Source of the DNA: Streptomyces qaidamensis
GTDB lineage: Bacteria; Actinomycetota; Actinomycetes; Streptomycetales; Streptomycetaceae
Reading direction: 5' to 3'
DNA: 64,000 bases
Assembly: GCF_001611795.1 (NCBI RefSeq)
Contig: NZ_CP015098.1
Location: forward strand, 7,874,001-7,938,000
Each line of letters starts with the position of its first letter. Positions within the stretch are counted from its first letter, which is position 1. Below the pieces are notes generated by a model. The model did not search any database, was not told the origin of the DNA, and saw only the letters and a program-made list of their open reading frames with translations. A program made the position numbers and the translations under genes. Shown in pieces: positions 17,464 through 26,932 of the stretch.

Positions 17464-18678
17464 GTGAGCACCGAAGCGTATGTGTACGACGCGATCCGCA
17501 CCCCGCGCGGCCGCGGCAAGGCGAACGGCGCCCTGCACGGCACCAAGCCCATCGACCTGGTCGTCGGACTCATCCACGAGATCCGCGCCCGGTTCCCGGA
17601 CCTCGACCCGGCCGCCGTCGACGACATCGTCCTCGGCGTCGTCGGCCCGGTCGGCGACCAGGGCTCGGACATCGCCCGGATCGCCGCCATCGCCGCGGGC
17701 CTGCCCGACACCGTCGCCGGTGTGCAGGAGAACCGCTTCTGTGCCTCGGGCCTGGAGGCCGTCAACCTGGCCGCCGCCAAGGTGCGTTCCGGCTGGGAGG
17801 ACCTCGTCCTCGCGGGCGGCGTCGAGTCCATGTCCCGGGTGCCGATGGCCTCCGACGGCGGCGCCTGGTTCAACGACCCGATGACCAACCTCCAGGTCAA
17901 CTTCGTGCCGCAGGGCATCGGCGCCGACCTCATCGCCACCATCGAGGGCTACTCCCGGCGCGACGTCGACGAGTACGCGGCCCTCTCCCAGGAGCGGGCC
18001 GCCACCGCGATGAAGGACGGCCGCTTCGACAGGTCCGTCGTCCCGGTGAAGGACCGCAGCGGCCTCGTCGTCCTCGACCACGACGAGTTCCCCCGCCCCG
18101 GCACCACCGCCGACTCCCTCGCCAAGCTGAAGCCGTCCTTCGCGGACATCGGCGAACTCGGCGGCTTCGACGCGGTGGCGCTCCAGCAGTACCACTGGGT
18201 GGAGAAGATCGACCACGTCCACCACGCGGGCAACTCCTCCGGCATCGTGGACGGCGCCTCGCTCGTCGCGATCGGCTCCAAGGAGGTCGGCGAGCGCTAC
18301 GGCCTCACGCCCCGCGCCCGGATCGTCTCCGCGGCCGTCTCCGGCTCCGAGCCGACCATCATGCTCACCGGCCCGGCCCCCGCCACCCGCAAGGCCCTCG
18401 CCAAGGCCGGGCTGACCATCGACGACATCGACCTCGTCGAGATCAACGAGGCGTTCGCGGCGGTCGTGCTGCGCTTCGTGCGGGACATGGGCCTGTCCCT
18501 GGACAAGGTCAACGTCAACGGCGGCGCGATCGCGCTCGGCCACCCCCTCGGCGCGACCGGCGCGATGATCCTCGGCACCCTCGTCGACGAACTGGAGCGC
18601 CAGGACAAGCGCTACGGCCTCGCCACGCTGTGCGTCGGCGGCGGCATGGGCGTCGCCACCATCGTCGAGCGCATCTGA
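17464..18678 (+). CDS. Acetyl-CoA C-acyltransferase (thiolase)
   Basis: This 404-aa thiolase catalyses the last, CoA-dependent cleavage step of beta-oxidation. The nucleophilic Cys lies in [11 protein letters not shown] near residue 93; the catalytic His and second Cys lie in [18 protein letters not shown] (near 355-360) and LCVGGGMG (near 389). FadA/FadI-type features (IRTPRGRG start, KPID) point to degradation rather than acetoacetyl-CoA synthesis. GTG at 17464 follows AAAGG. It pairs with the downstream FadB-like protein as the two parts of a trifunctional complex. Confidence 0.93.
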   Translation: MSTEAYVYDAIRTPRGRGKANGALHGTKPIDLVVGLIHEIRARFPDLDPAAVDDIVLGVVGPVGDQGSDIARIAAIAAGLPDTVAGVQENRFCASGLEAVNLAAAKVRSGWEDLVLAGGVESMSRVPMASDGGAWFNDPMTNLQVNFVPQGIGADLIATIEGYSRRDVDEYAALSQERAATAMKDGRFDRSVVPVKDRSGLVVLDHDEFPRPGTTADSLAKLKPSFADIGELGGFDAVALQQYHWVEKIDHVHHAGNSSGIVDGASLVAIGSKEVGERYGLTPRARIVSAAVSGSEPTIMLTGPAPATRKALAKAGLTIDDIDLVEINEAFAAVVLRFVRDMGLSLDKVNVNGGAIALGHPLGATGAMILGTLVDELERQDKRYGLATLCVGGGMGVATIVERI

Positions 18679-18712
18679 CCCCCTCCCGACGGATCACACG
18701 GAGCACCTCCAC

Positions 18713-20899
18713 ATGAGCACTGAGTCCACCACCATCCGCTGGGAACAGGACCGCACCGGCCTCGTCACCCTCGTCATCGACGACCCGAACCAGTCCGCGA
18801 ACACCATGAACCAGGCGTTCCGCGACTCGCTGGCCGCCGTCACCGACCGCCTGGAGGCCGAGAAGGACTCCATCCGGGGCGTCATCATCACCTCCGCGAA
18901 GAAGACCTTCTTCGCCGGCGGTGACCTGCGCGACCTCATCCGCGTCACGCCCGAGACGGCCCAGGAGCTGTTCGACGGCGGCATGGCGATCAAGCGGAAC
19001 CTGCGCCGCATCGAAACCCTCGGCAAGCCGGTCGTCGCCGCCCTCAACGGCGCGGCCCTCGGCGGCGGTTACGAGATCGCCCTGGCCTGCCACCACCGCG
19101 TCGCCCTCGACGCCCCCGGCTCCAAGATCGGCTGTCCCGAGGTCACCCTCGGCCTGCTCCCCGGCGGTGGCGGCGTCGTCCGCACCGTCCGCATGCTCGG
19201 CATCGCGGACGCCCTGCTGAAGGTCCTCCTCCAGGGCACCCAGTACAACCCCCGCCGCGCCCTGGAGAACGGCCTCGTCGACGAGGTGGCCGACAGCCCG
19301 GAGGACATGCTCGCCAAGGCCCGCGCCTTCGTCGACGCCCACCCCGAGTCCCAGCAGCCCTGGGACAAGCCCGGCTATCGCATCCCGGGGGGCACGCCCG
19401 CCCACCCCAAGTTCGCCGCGAACCTGCCCGCCTTCCCGGCCAGCCTGCGCAAGCAGACGGGCGGCGCCCCCTACCCGGCGCCGCGCAACATCCTCGCCGC
19501 CGCCGTCGAGGGCTCCCAGGTCGACTTCGAGACCGCGCAGGTCATCGAGGCCCGCTACTTCGTGGACCTGGCGGCCGGGCAGACGTCGAAGAACATGATC
19601 CAGGCGTTCTTCTTCGACCTCCAGGCGGTCAACTCCGGCGCGAACCGCCCCAAGGGCGTCGAACGGCGCCAGGTCCGCAAGGTCGCCGTCCTCGGCGCCG
19701 GCATGATGGGCGCGGGCATCGCCTACTCCTGCGCCCGCGCCGGCATCGACGTCGTCCTGAAGGACGTGTCCCTGGAGGCGGCCCTCAAGGGCAAGGGCTA
19801 CTCCGAGAAGCTGTGCGCCAAGGCCGTCGCCAAGGGTCGCACGACCCAGGAGAAGGCCGACGCGCTGCTCGCCCGCATCACCGCCACCGCCGAGGTCCAG
19901 GACCTGGCCGGCTGCGACGCCGTCATCGAGGCCGTCTTCGAGGACACCTCCCTCAAGCACAAGGTGTTCCAGGAGATCCAGCACGTCGTGGAGCCCGACG
20001 CGCTGCTCTGCTCCAACACCTCCACGCTGCCCATCACCGCCCTCGCCGAAGGCGTCGAGCGCCAGGGCGACTTCATCGGCCTGCACTTCTTCTCGCCCGT
20101 CGACAAGATGCCGCTGGTCGAGATCATCAAGGGCGAGCGCACCGGCGAGGGGGCCCTGGCCCGCGCCTTCGACCTGGTGCGGCAGATCAACAAGACGCCG
20201 ATCGTCGTCAACGACTCGCGCGGCTTCTTCACCTCCCGCGTCATCGGCCACTTCATCAACGAGGGCGTCGCCATGGTCGGCGAGGGCATCGAGCCCGCCT
20301 CGGTCGAGCAGGCCGCGGCCCAGGCCGGCTACCCGGCCAAGGTGCTGTCCCTGATGGACGAGCTGACGCTCACCCTGCCCCGTAAGATCCGCGCCGAGTC
20401 GAAGCGGGCGGTCGAGGAGGCGGGCGGCACCTGGACGGCCCACCCGGCCGAGGCCGTCATCGACCGCATGGTCGACGAGTTCGGCCGCACCGGCCGCAGC
20501 GGCGGCGCCGGTTTCTACGACTACGGCGACGACGGCAAGCGCACCGGCCTCTGGCCCGGACTGCGCGAGCACTACACCAAGCCCGGCCACCGGATCCCGT
20601 TCCGGGACATGCAGGAACGCATGCTGTTCTCCGAGGCGCTGGACACCGTCCGGCTGCTGGAGGAGGGCGTGCTGACCTCCGTCGCCGACGCCAACATCGG
20701 CTCGATCTTCGGCATCGGCTTCCCGGGTTGGACCGGCGGCGTGCTGCAGTACATCAACGGCTACGAGGGTGGCCTGCCCGGCTTCGTGGCACGCGCGCGG
20801 GAACTCGCCGAGCACTACGGGGAGCGCTTCGCCCCGCCCGCGCTGCTGGTGGAGAAGGCGGAGAAGGGGGAGCGGTTCAGCGACTCAGCCCGCGTCTGA
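18713..20899 (+). CDS. FadB/FadJ-like enoyl-CoA hydratase / 3-hydroxyacyl-CoA dehydrogenase
   Basis: This 728-aa fusion performs steps two and three of fatty acid beta-oxidation. Residues 1-310 are a crotonase domain (ITSAKKTFFAGGDLRDL, NGAALGGGYEIALACHHRVA, GCPEVTLGLLPGGGG). From about residue 322 a Rossmann motif VAVLGAGMMGAGIAYSCA opens the NAD-binding hydroxyacyl-CoA dehydrogenase domain, with GLHFFSPVDKMPLVEI and a C-terminal dimerisation part. ATG at 18713 has GGAG about 8-10 nt upstream, 34 bp after the thiolase stop. Its stop overlaps the end of the opposing MerR gene by 15 bp. Confidence 0.95.
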   Translation: MSTESTTIRWEQDRTGLVTLVIDDPNQSANTMNQAFRDSLAAVTDRLEAEKDSIRGVIITSAKKTFFAGGDLRDLIRVTPETAQELFDGGMAIKRNLRRIETLGKPVVAALNGAALGGGYEIALACHHRVALDAPGSKIGCPEVTLGLLPGGGGVVRTVRMLGIADALLKVLLQGTQYNPRRALENGLVDEVADSPEDMLAKARAFVDAHPESQQPWDKPGYRIPGGTPAHPKFAANLPAFPASLRKQTGGAPYPAPRNILAAAVEGSQVDFETAQVIEARYFVDLAAGQTSKNMIQAFFFDLQAVNSGANRPKGVERRQVRKVAVLGAGMMGAGIAYSCARAGIDVVLKDVSLEAALKGKGYSEKLCAKAVAKGRTTQEKADALLARITATAEVQDLAGCDAVIEAVFEDTSLKHKVFQEIQHVVEPDALLCSNTSTLPITALAEGVERQGDFIGLHFFSPVDKMPLVEIIKGERTGEGALARAFDLVRQINKTPIVVNDSRGFFTSRVIGHFINEGVAMVGEGIEPASVEQAAAQAGYPAKVLSLMDELTLTLPRKIRAESKRAVEEAGGTWTAHPAEAVIDRMVDEFGRTGRSGGAGFYDYGDDGKRTGLWPGLREHYTKPGHRIPFRDMQERMLFSEALDTVRLLEEGVLTSVADANIGSIFGIGFPGWTGGVLQYINGYEGGLPGFVARARELAEHYGERFAPPALLVEKAEKGERFSDSARV

Positions 20900-21610
20900 C
20901 CCGCCGGACTGCGACGGCCCGGTGAGCCACTCGCCCAGCTCTTCCTTCAGCGACCGCTGAAACGCGGTGAGGAGCGCCTGCACCACCAGCGGGTGCATGT
21001 GCGCCGACAGGGACCGCACGTCCCGGGCGTCACGCTCCGCCACCTCACCGCGGAAGAGCTGGGACAGCTCCCGGGCCGCGGCGCGCGCGTGCTCGACGAG
21101 CACCTTGCGCGCCGCGAAGATCGCCTCCTGCGAGAGCGGCACGTCCAGCAGCCCGGCGCCCAGCCGGAGCAGACCGAGGTCGGCCTCGTACCCGCCGTCC
21201 GCGGGCCGGACCACGCCCATCGCGACGAGCCGCTCGACGTCCTCCTCGCCCAGCGGCCCTCCGGCCCGCCGCTCCAGCTCCGCCCGGGTGACCGTCTCGA
21301 CGCTCTCCGGCGCCCAGGAGGCCACGACGGCCCGGTGGATGGCGAGGTCGTGCGCGCTCAGATCCGGCGGCAGCTGCCGCAGGTAGCGCTCGATGCCGGC
21401 CAGCGTCATGCCCTGCTGCTGCAACTCCTCGATCAGCGCCAGCCGGGCCAGATGCTCGCGCCCGTAGTGGCCCACGCGCCGCGGACCGAGCACCGGCGGG
21501 GGCAGCAACCCCTTCGTGCCGTAGAAGCGGACCGTGCGCACCGTGATCCCGGCCCGGGCGGCCAGCTCGTCGATCGTGAGGGTCGGCTCCTCGGTGTCGG
21601 TCGTCGTCAT
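20885..21610 (-). CDS. MerR family transcriptional regulator
   Basis: This 241-aa regulator has an N-terminal winged HTH: TIDELAARAGITVRTVRFYGTKGLLPPP (residues 11-38), GRRVGHY-type wing and ALIEELQQQGMTLAGIERYLRQL. A larger-than-usual helical C-terminal domain (residues 85-240) presumably senses a ligand; no metal-binding Cys pattern is present. Convergence with fadB and the shared promoter motif suggest that it controls the upstream acyl-CoA genes and itself. ATG at 21610 has GATACT 7 nt upstream and no Shine-Dalgarno, so it is probably leaderless; TTTCAC lies 17 bp further up as a weak -35. Confidence 0.88.
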   Translation of the reverse strand: MTTTDTEEPTLTIDELAARAGITVRTVRFYGTKGLLPPPVLGPRRVGHYGREHLARLALIEELQQQGMTLAGIERYLRQLPPDLSAHDLAIHRAVVASWAPESVETVTRAELERRAGGPLGEEDVERLVAMGVVRPADGGYEADLGLLRLGAGLLDVPLSQEAIFAARKVLVEHARAAARELSQLFRGEVAERDARDVRSLSAHMHPLVVQALLTAFQRSLKEELGEWLTGPSQSGGSDAG

Positions 21611-21617
21611 GTGCAGC

Positions 21618-21646
21618 AGTATCGCTGTCTCACCAGTGCTGTGAAA
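21618..21646 (-). promoter_or_regulatory. Promoter of the MerR gene with overlapping motif
   Basis: On the minus strand TTTCAC and GATACT are 17 bp apart. The motif TCACAGCACTGG (21633-21644) begins within the -35 hexamer and is part of a TCAC-N7-GTGA partial palindrome. Autoregulation by the MerR protein is the simplest reading. Confidence 0.45.
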
Positions 21647-21739
21647 CCTCCGGCGACCCAGGTGACCGGTGTGTGAGAAGTAGCGCTCTGTGACGTAGGC
21701 CACCGCGTGAGCCGCGCGGCGTGGGGAAGGTGGCCCCTT

Positions 21740-21768
21740 GGTCTGTGCCTTTACCGAGGGCGCAGACC
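21740..21768 (+). promoter_or_regulatory. Inverted repeat upstream of ansP
   Basis: GGTCTGTGCC and GGCGCAGACC pair at 9 of 10 positions, with a G-U wobble in RNA at the tenth. They lie about 60 bp before the permease start. It could be an operator or a leader hairpin. Confidence 0.35.
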
Positions 21769-21827
21769 TTACGTACGTCAGGAAGCCGAGCGCGACCCGC
21801 TCGGGCGCACCAGAGAGTGGATCCACC

Positions 21828-23294
21828 GTGAGCAAGGACGCCGTGAACACGGCAGCAGCCGCATCCCCCAGTGACGCGGCGCAGGTGCCCGCGGATGCGG
21901 GTGACGCCGGCTACAGCAAGGACCTCAAGGCCCGTCACGTCAACATGATCGCCATCGGAGGCGCGATCGGCACCGGGCTCTTCCTGGGCGCGGGCGGCCG
22001 CCTCCACAGCGCCGGCCCGGCGTTGGCGATCGCCTACCTGGTCTGCGGCATCTTCGCCTTCTTCGTGGTCCGGGCCCTCGGTGAGCTCGTGCTCTACCGC
22101 CCGTCCTCGGGCTCCTTCGTGTCGTACGCGCGCGAGTTCCTCGGCGAGAAGGGCGCGTACGTCGCCGGCTGGATGTACTTCCTCAACTGGTCGACCACCG
22201 GCATCGCCGACATCACCGCGATCGCGCTCTACACGCATTACTGGAGCCTGTTCACCGACATCCCGCAGTGGGTGCTCGCGCTGGTCGCCCTCGCGGTCGT
22301 CCTGGCGGTGAACCTGATCTCGGTGAAGATCTTCGGCGAGATGGAGTTCTGGTTCGCGATCATCAAGGTCGCCACGCTCGTCGGCTTCATGTTCATCGGC
22401 ATCTTCCTGCTCGCCACGCAGCACGAGGTGGGCGGCCAGACCCCGGGCCTGGGCGTCATCACCGACAACGGCGGCGTCTTCCCGTACGGCATGATGCCCG
22501 TCGTCCTCGTCATGCAGGGCGTGATCTTCGCCTACGCCGCGCTGGAGCTGGTCGGTGTCGCCGCGGGCGAGACCGCCGAGCCGGAGAAGGTCGTCCCGCG
22601 CGCAGTGAACTCGATCATGTGGCGGGTGGGTCTCTTCTACGTCGGCTCGGTCGTCCTGCTGGCCCTGCTGCTGCCGGGTTCGGTCTACTCCGCCGACCAG
22701 AGCCCCTTCGTCACGGTGCTGTCGAAGATCGGCGTCCCGGCCGCGGGCGACGTGATGAACCTGGTGGTCCTCACGGCCGCCATGTCCTCCCTCAACTCCG
22801 GCCTGTACTCCACGGGTCGCATCCTGCGCTCCATGGCGATGGCGGGCTCCGCCCCGAAGTTCACCGCACGCATGAACCGCAGCCAGGTCCCCTACGGCGG
22901 CATCCTGCTGACCTGCGCGGTGTGCGTGCTCGGCGTCGGCCTGAACTTCCTGGTGCCGGCCCAGGCCTTCGAGATCGTGCTGAACGTCGCCTCCCTCGGC
23001 ATCATCAGCACCTGGGTGATCATCATGGTCTGTCACCTGGTCTTCGTCCGCCGCGCCAAGGCGGGCCTGGTCACTCGCCCCTCCTTCCGTCTCCCCTTCA
23101 CCCCGGTCACGGAAATCACCACGATCGTCTTCCTGCTGGCCTGCCTCGGCATGATGTGGAACGACCCCGAGGTCGGCCGCAAGACCCTCCTGCTCATCCC
23201 GCTGATCGCGGCCATGCTGGTCGCGGGCTGGTTCGGCATCCGCCGCCGGGTGTCCCGGACGGCGGACCAGGAACTGTCGCAGCTGACGAAGTAG
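21828..23294 (+). CDS. ansP: L-asparagine permease (APC family)
   Basis: This 488-aa membrane transporter has 12 predicted helices. The stretch SKDLKARHVNMIAIGGAIG, the segments GELVLYRPSSGSFVSYAREF and MYFLNWSTTGIADITAIALY, and SSLNSGLYSTGRILRSMAMAGSAP correspond closely, as I remember it, to E. coli AnsP, more so than to GABA or aromatic permeases. It should import L-asparagine with protons. GTG at 21828 follows GAGAGTGG. It is divergent from the MerR gene and appears monocistronic. Confidence 0.9.
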   Translation: MSKDAVNTAAAASPSDAAQVPADAGDAGYSKDLKARHVNMIAIGGAIGTGLFLGAGGRLHSAGPALAIAYLVCGIFAFFVVRALGELVLYRPSSGSFVSYAREFLGEKGAYVAGWMYFLNWSTTGIADITAIALYTHYWSLFTDIPQWVLALVALAVVLAVNLISVKIFGEMEFWFAIIKVATLVGFMFIGIFLLATQHEVGGQTPGLGVITDNGGVFPYGMMPVVLVMQGVIFAYAALELVGVAAGETAEPEKVVPRAVNSIMWRVGLFYVGSVVLLALLLPGSVYSADQSPFVTVLSKIGVPAAGDVMNLVVLTAAMSSLNSGLYSTGRILRSMAMAGSAPKFTARMNRSQVPYGGILLTCAVCVLGVGLNFLVPAQAFEIVLNVASLGIISTWVIIMVCHLVFVRRAKAGLVTRPSFRLPFTPVTEITTIVFLLACLGMMWNDPEVGRKTLLLIPLIAAMLVAGWFGIRRRVSRTADQELSQLTK

Positions 23295-23336
23295 CAGGCC
23301 GGAGCCATTGTCAGAGGCTGCGCCTACGGTGGCGTC

Positions 23337-23816
23337 ATGTCGGGGATCACGTATGTGCGGGGTGACGCCACCGTTCCGTCGGTGAAGGGCGTCAAGATCA
23401 TCGCCCATGTCTGCAACGACATCGGGGGCTGGGGCAAGGGGTTCGTCCTGGCGATATCGCGCCGCTGGCCCGAGCCGGAGGCTGCGTACCGGGCCTGGCA
23501 CCGGGACCGCGCGGCGAACGACTTCGCCTTGGGCGCGGTGCAGTTCGTCCAGGTCGAACGGTACGTGTGGGTCGCCAACATGATCGGCCAGCGTGGCACC
23601 AGAACCGGCAGCAAGGGCGTCCCCGTCCGCTACGAGGCGATCGACACGGCGCTGGAGACCCTGGCCGGGAAGGCCGGTGAACTGGGTGGCTCGGTGCACA
23701 TGCCCCGCATCGGCTGCGGCCTGGCCGGCGGCCGGTGGACCCGTGTCGAGCCGCTGGTCGAGGAGCGGCTGGTGCGACGGGGCATACGGGTGACGGTGTA
23801 CGACCACGGGGAGTGA
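23337..23816 (+). CDS. Macrodomain protein (ADP-ribose binding/hydrolase)
   Basis: This 159-aa protein is one macrodomain. It shows ITYVRGDAT at the start, IIAHVCNDIGGWGKGF (residues 20-35; N and D positions typical of ADP-ribose contact and hydrolysis) and PRIGCGLAGGRW (near 122-133). Free-standing macrodomains of this size remove ADP-ribose from proteins, from O-acetyl-ADP-ribose or from nucleic acids. No DarT-like or other ADP-ribosyltransferase gene is adjacent, so a toxin-antitoxin role is not supported. TACGGT 6 nt before the ATG suggests a leaderless mRNA. Confidence 0.9.
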   Translation: MSGITYVRGDATVPSVKGVKIIAHVCNDIGGWGKGFVLAISRRWPEPEAAYRAWHRDRAANDFALGAVQFVQVERYVWVANMIGQRGTRTGSKGVPVRYEAIDTALETLAGKAGELGGSVHMPRIGCGLAGGRWTRVEPLVEERLVRRGIRVTVYDHGE

Positions 23817-23838
23817 GGCCGCGGCCCGTCCCGCCGGC

Positions 23839-24726
23839 TCAGCCCTGGCTGTCGAAGGCCCGCACCAGGCAGCCGGCGAGGCGCTGTGCGATGGTGCCCT
23901 CGGAGTCCAGGCGGGGGTTGAAGATCGCGACGGTGAGGCCGACGGCACCGCCGCCGGTCAGGGCCGTGCGCAGGACGGTCTCCAGCTCCTGCCAGGTCAG
24001 CCCGTCCGGCTGCCGGTAGTCGACGGCGGGCATGACCGCGTCGTCCAGCACGTCGACGTCGAGATGGACCCAGTACCCGGCGTCCGCGCCGCCGCCGGTC
24101 AGCAGCCCGACCGCGCGCCGGGCCGCCTCGGCCGCCCCCAGGGCGCGCACGGTGTCCAGCCCCATCGAGTGCAGCGCGGACGGCAGCGGCTGCATCCCGT
24201 ACGACGCGGACTCCTCCGCGTCCCGGAACCCCAGGGCGACGACGTCCTCGTCCCGCACGAGCGGGCCCCGGCCCTCCAGGTCGGCCAGCACGCGCGGGCC
24301 GCGCCCGGTGGCCAGGGCGAGCTCCATGGAGGCCACCTCACCGGCCGGCTCCGCCGACGGCTGGTAGAAGTCGCTGTGCCCGTCCAGGAAGAGCAGACCG
24401 TGCCGGTCGCGGCGGCGCAGCGCGAGCAGGATGCCGAGCAGCACGCTGCAGTCACCGCCCAGCACGACGGGGAACCGGCCCCGGTCGAGGACGCCGCCCA
24501 CCGCGTCGGCCAGCGCACCGGAGTACGCGGCGATGCCGCCCGGGTTGAGGAGCCCCGTCGCCGGGTCCCGCTCCGGCTCGTACGGCGGCGGCTCGACCCG
24601 GCCCGCGCGCACCGCCCCCAGCCCCTCGGCCAGCCCGGCCCCCAGGAGCGCCGCGGGCAGCTCCTCGACACCGGTGGGGCGCAGCCCGAGCACGGACGGT
24701 GCCTCGACGATCGCCACGTTCCGCAC
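23839..24726 (-). CDS. Arginase/agmatinase-family ureohydrolase
   Basis: This 295-aa protein carries the manganese-binding motifs of the family: GGDCS near residue 94, LDGHSDFY near 112 and HLDVDVLDDAVMPAV near 222. Arginases release urea from arginine, agmatinases from agmatine, and formiminoglutamase acts on histidine breakdown products; sequence alone does not separate them here. The GTG at 24726 is preferred because GAGGAG lies 6 nt upstream; an open frame extends further but is repeat-like. Its stop lies 22 bp from the converging macrodomain gene. Confidence 0.85.
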   Translation of the reverse strand: MRNVAIVEAPSVLGLRPTGVEELPAALLGAGLAEGLGAVRAGRVEPPPYEPERDPATGLLNPGGIAAYSGALADAVGGVLDRGRFPVVLGGDCSVLLGILLALRRRDRHGLLFLDGHSDFYQPSAEPAGEVASMELALATGRGPRVLADLEGRGPLVRDEDVVALGFRDAEESASYGMQPLPSALHSMGLDTVRALGAAEAARRAVGLLTGGGADAGYWVHLDVDVLDDAVMPAVDYRQPDGLTWQELETVLRTALTGGGAVGLTVAIFNPRLDSEGTIAQRLAGCLVRAFDSQG

Positions 24727-25369
24727 GTCCGGCTCCTCGTTCAGCCCGGCATAGCCGCCGGGCGGAGGCGCCCGGTGCGTGGGCTCAACCGTAGACCGCG
24801 GGGCAAGGGGAAGCGCGTTGTCCGGGGGCCGGCGGGGGCGTTGCACCATCCGGCGCAGGGGGGGGCGCCACGCCGCGCCCACCCGTGCCGCCCCAGCGCC
24901 GGACTGTCCGCCGCTGTGTGGCCCGCTCGGACGGGTAGCCAACGAGGCGACTACTTGCAGCCGAGCGGGACCGGGAGGCAGCGGTGCGGCGCCCGGCTTG
25001 CGGGAGCGGGCTGGGTGCGGGCCACCCGGGGCAGGGCGGTCCACCTCGCCCGCAACACCCTGCCCGGCCCTGAGCGGACGCGCTCGTCCGGTCCTGGTGG
25101 GTCCGGCCTGCCCAACCTCGGCGGATTCCTGGTGCCCGGCCCTGAGCGGACGCGCCCGTCCGGTCCTGGTGGGTCCGGCCTGCCCAACCTCGGCGGATTC
25201 CTGGTGCCCGGCCCTGAGCGGACCCGCCCGTCCGGTCCTGGTGGCTCCGGCCTGCCCAACCTCGGCGGATTCCCGGTGCCCGACCCTGAGCGGACGCGTC
25301 CGCCCGGACCCGACTCGCCCCGGCCACCGTCACCCCACGTATGCCAACCCTCGGCGAAGCCAAAAGCCC
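24727..25369. other. Intergenic region with 72-bp tandem repeats
   Basis: No gene is supported. The left 330 bp are GC-rich without clear coding pattern and must include the arginase-family promoter. The right part is the repeat array listed separately. Confidence 0.55.
25062..25310. repeat. 72-bp tandem repeat, about 3.5 copies
   Basis: The word CCCTGAGCGGAC recurs at intervals of exactly 72 bp (its TGAG at 25071, 25143, 25215 and 25287), with more than 90% identity between the first three units. Because 72 is divisible by three, the repeat keeps all frames open on both strands, which creates long false reading frames. It lies just beyond the 3' end of the M1 peptidase gene. Confidence 0.9.
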
Positions 25370-26932
25370 TCAGCGGCGCCCGGCCCCGTGTCCGGGCTCC
25401 CCGTGTCCGCGTTCCCCGTGCCCGTGCACCCCGTGCCCGTGCACCCCGTTCGTCGCAGCGATCCGCTTCCACGACCTGGGCTGGGACACGCCCTTCACTC
25501 CCTCCGCCCCCTCGGCCACCGCCGCGGCCCGAGCCGCCGGCGCCCCCGGCTTCGACGGCTGGAACAGCCACGTGTCGAACAGCGCGGCCAGCGGCTTGCC
25601 CGACACCTCCTCCGCGTACCGCTGGAAGTCCGCCACCGATGCGTTGCCGTGGGCGTACTTCGTCGGCCAGCCCTTGAGGACCTCGAAGAACGCCTCGTCG
25701 CCGATCTTGTTGCGCAGTGCCTGGACGGCCAGCGCGCCGCGGTCGTAGACGGCGATGTCGAACTGGTTCTCGGGGCCGGGGTCCCCCGGCTTCACCGTCC
25801 AGAACGGGTCGTCGGCCGGATGGGAGGCGTACACGTAGTCGGCGAGTTCCTGCGCCGTGCCCTCGCCCTCGTGTTCGGACCACAGCCACTGCGCGTACCG
25901 CGCGAACCCCTCGTTGATCCAGATGTCCTTCCAGCGCTTGAGCGACACCTCGTCGCCGTACCACTGGTGGGCCAGCTCATGGACGACGACGGACACGTTC
26001 GACCCGTTCGCGAACTGCCGAGGGCTGTAGAACGGCCGGGTCTGGGTCTCCAGGGCGTACCCGGTGTTCGTGTTCGGCACGTACCCGCCGAGCGCGTTGT
26101 ACGGGTACGGCCCGAAGTACCCGGCGAGCCAGTCCGCGACCTCCCCGGTCCGTTCGAGGCTCGCCCGTGCCGCCCCGGCGTGGGCGCCGAGAGCCTTGCT
26201 GTAGGCGTTGAGAACCGGGATACCACCCTCGGTGGTGCCGGTGGTGATGTCGAACTTCCCGACCGCGAGCGTGGCGAGGTACGTGGCCTGCGGCTGGTCG
26301 GACCGCCAGTTCCAGCGGGTCCAGCCGAGCCGTGAACTCGTCGACTGCAGCGTGCCGTTGGAGATGGCCTGGGTGCCGTCCGGGACGAGCACGGACACGT
26401 CGTAGGTCGCCTTGTCGAGCGGATGGTCGTTGCTCGGGAACCACCAAGCGGCAGCTTCGGGCTCGTTCGCCGCGACGCCCCCGTCCGGGGTGCGGTGCCA
26501 GCTCGTGAAACCGTGGGCCTGCTTCGACGACGGCACCCCGCGGTAGCGCACGACGACCGTGACGGGCGCGCCTTCGGTCAACGGGGTCCTCGGCGTGATC
26601 TCCAGCTCCTGCTCGCCCGAGGTCCGGAACGAGGCCTTCACCCCGTTGACGCGCACCTCGCCGACGTCCAGCAGGAAGTCCAGATTGAAGCTCGACAGGT
26701 CCTGCGTGGCGCGGGCGACGAGGGTCGCCGTGCCCTCCAGTTCGTCCGTGGCCGGCTGGTACTTCAGCCGGAGGTCGTAGTGGGAGACGTCGTAGCCGCC
26801 GTTGCCGTAGTCCGGGTAGTACGGGTCGCCGATGCCCGGCGCGCCGGGGGAGTGGGGCGCGGCCGATGCCGGGATCGCCAGCAGGAGAACGGTCGCTGCC
26901 AGGGCTCCCGGCGCGATGATTCTGCGGTGCAC
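25370..26932 (-). CDS. Secreted M1 family metallopeptidase
   Basis: This 520-aa zinc aminopeptidase has the signature HELAHQWYGDEVS (HExxH near residues 317-321) and the third ligand Glu in INEGFARY about 19 residues later. The N terminus (VHRRIIAPGALAATVLLLAIPASA/APHS) is a Sec signal peptide, so the enzyme is exported. GTG at 26932 is preferred to a TTG 12 nt upstream because GGAG stands 6 nt before it. The last 20 residues are a His/Gly-rich repeat (HGHGVHGHGERGHGEPGHG) produced by a 15-bp DNA repeat, probably a recent, non-essential extension. Confidence 0.92.
   Translation of the reverse strand: MHRRIIAPGALAATVLLLAIPASAAPHSPGAPGIGDPYYPDYGNGGYDVSHYDLRLKYQPATDELEGTATLVARATQDLSSFNLDFLLDVGEVRVNGVKASFRTSGEQELEITPRTPLTEGAPVTVVVRYRGVPSSKQAHGFTSWHRTPDGGVAANEPEAAAWWFPSNDHPLDKATYDVSVLVPDGTQAISNGTLQSTSSRLGWTRWNWRSDQPQATYLATLAVGKFDITTGTTEGGIPVLNAYSKALGAHAGAARASLERTGEVADWLAGYFGPYPYNALGGYVPNTNTGYALETQTRPFYSPRQFANGSNVSVVVHELAHQWYGDEVSLKRWKDIWINEGFARYAQWLWSEHEGEGTAQELADYVYASHPADDPFWTVKPGDPGPENQFDIAVYDRGALAVQALRNKIGDEAFFEVLKGWPTKYAHGNASVADFQRYAEEVSGKPLAALFDTWLFQPSKPGAPAARAAAVAEGAEGVKGVSQPRSWKRIAATNGVHGHGVHGHGERGHGEPGHGAGRR

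Noticed and set aside
23337-23816. Macrodomain protein as the antitoxin of a DarTG-like system
   Set aside because: No ADP-ribosyltransferase or other toxin-like gene is next to it; neighbours are a permease and an arginase-family enzyme.
24064-25677. 537-aa frame with perfect 24-residue repeats
   Set aside because: The repeats come from a 72-bp DNA array that is open in every frame. The rest is antisense to the arginase-family and M1 genes, so a repeat protein is not supported.
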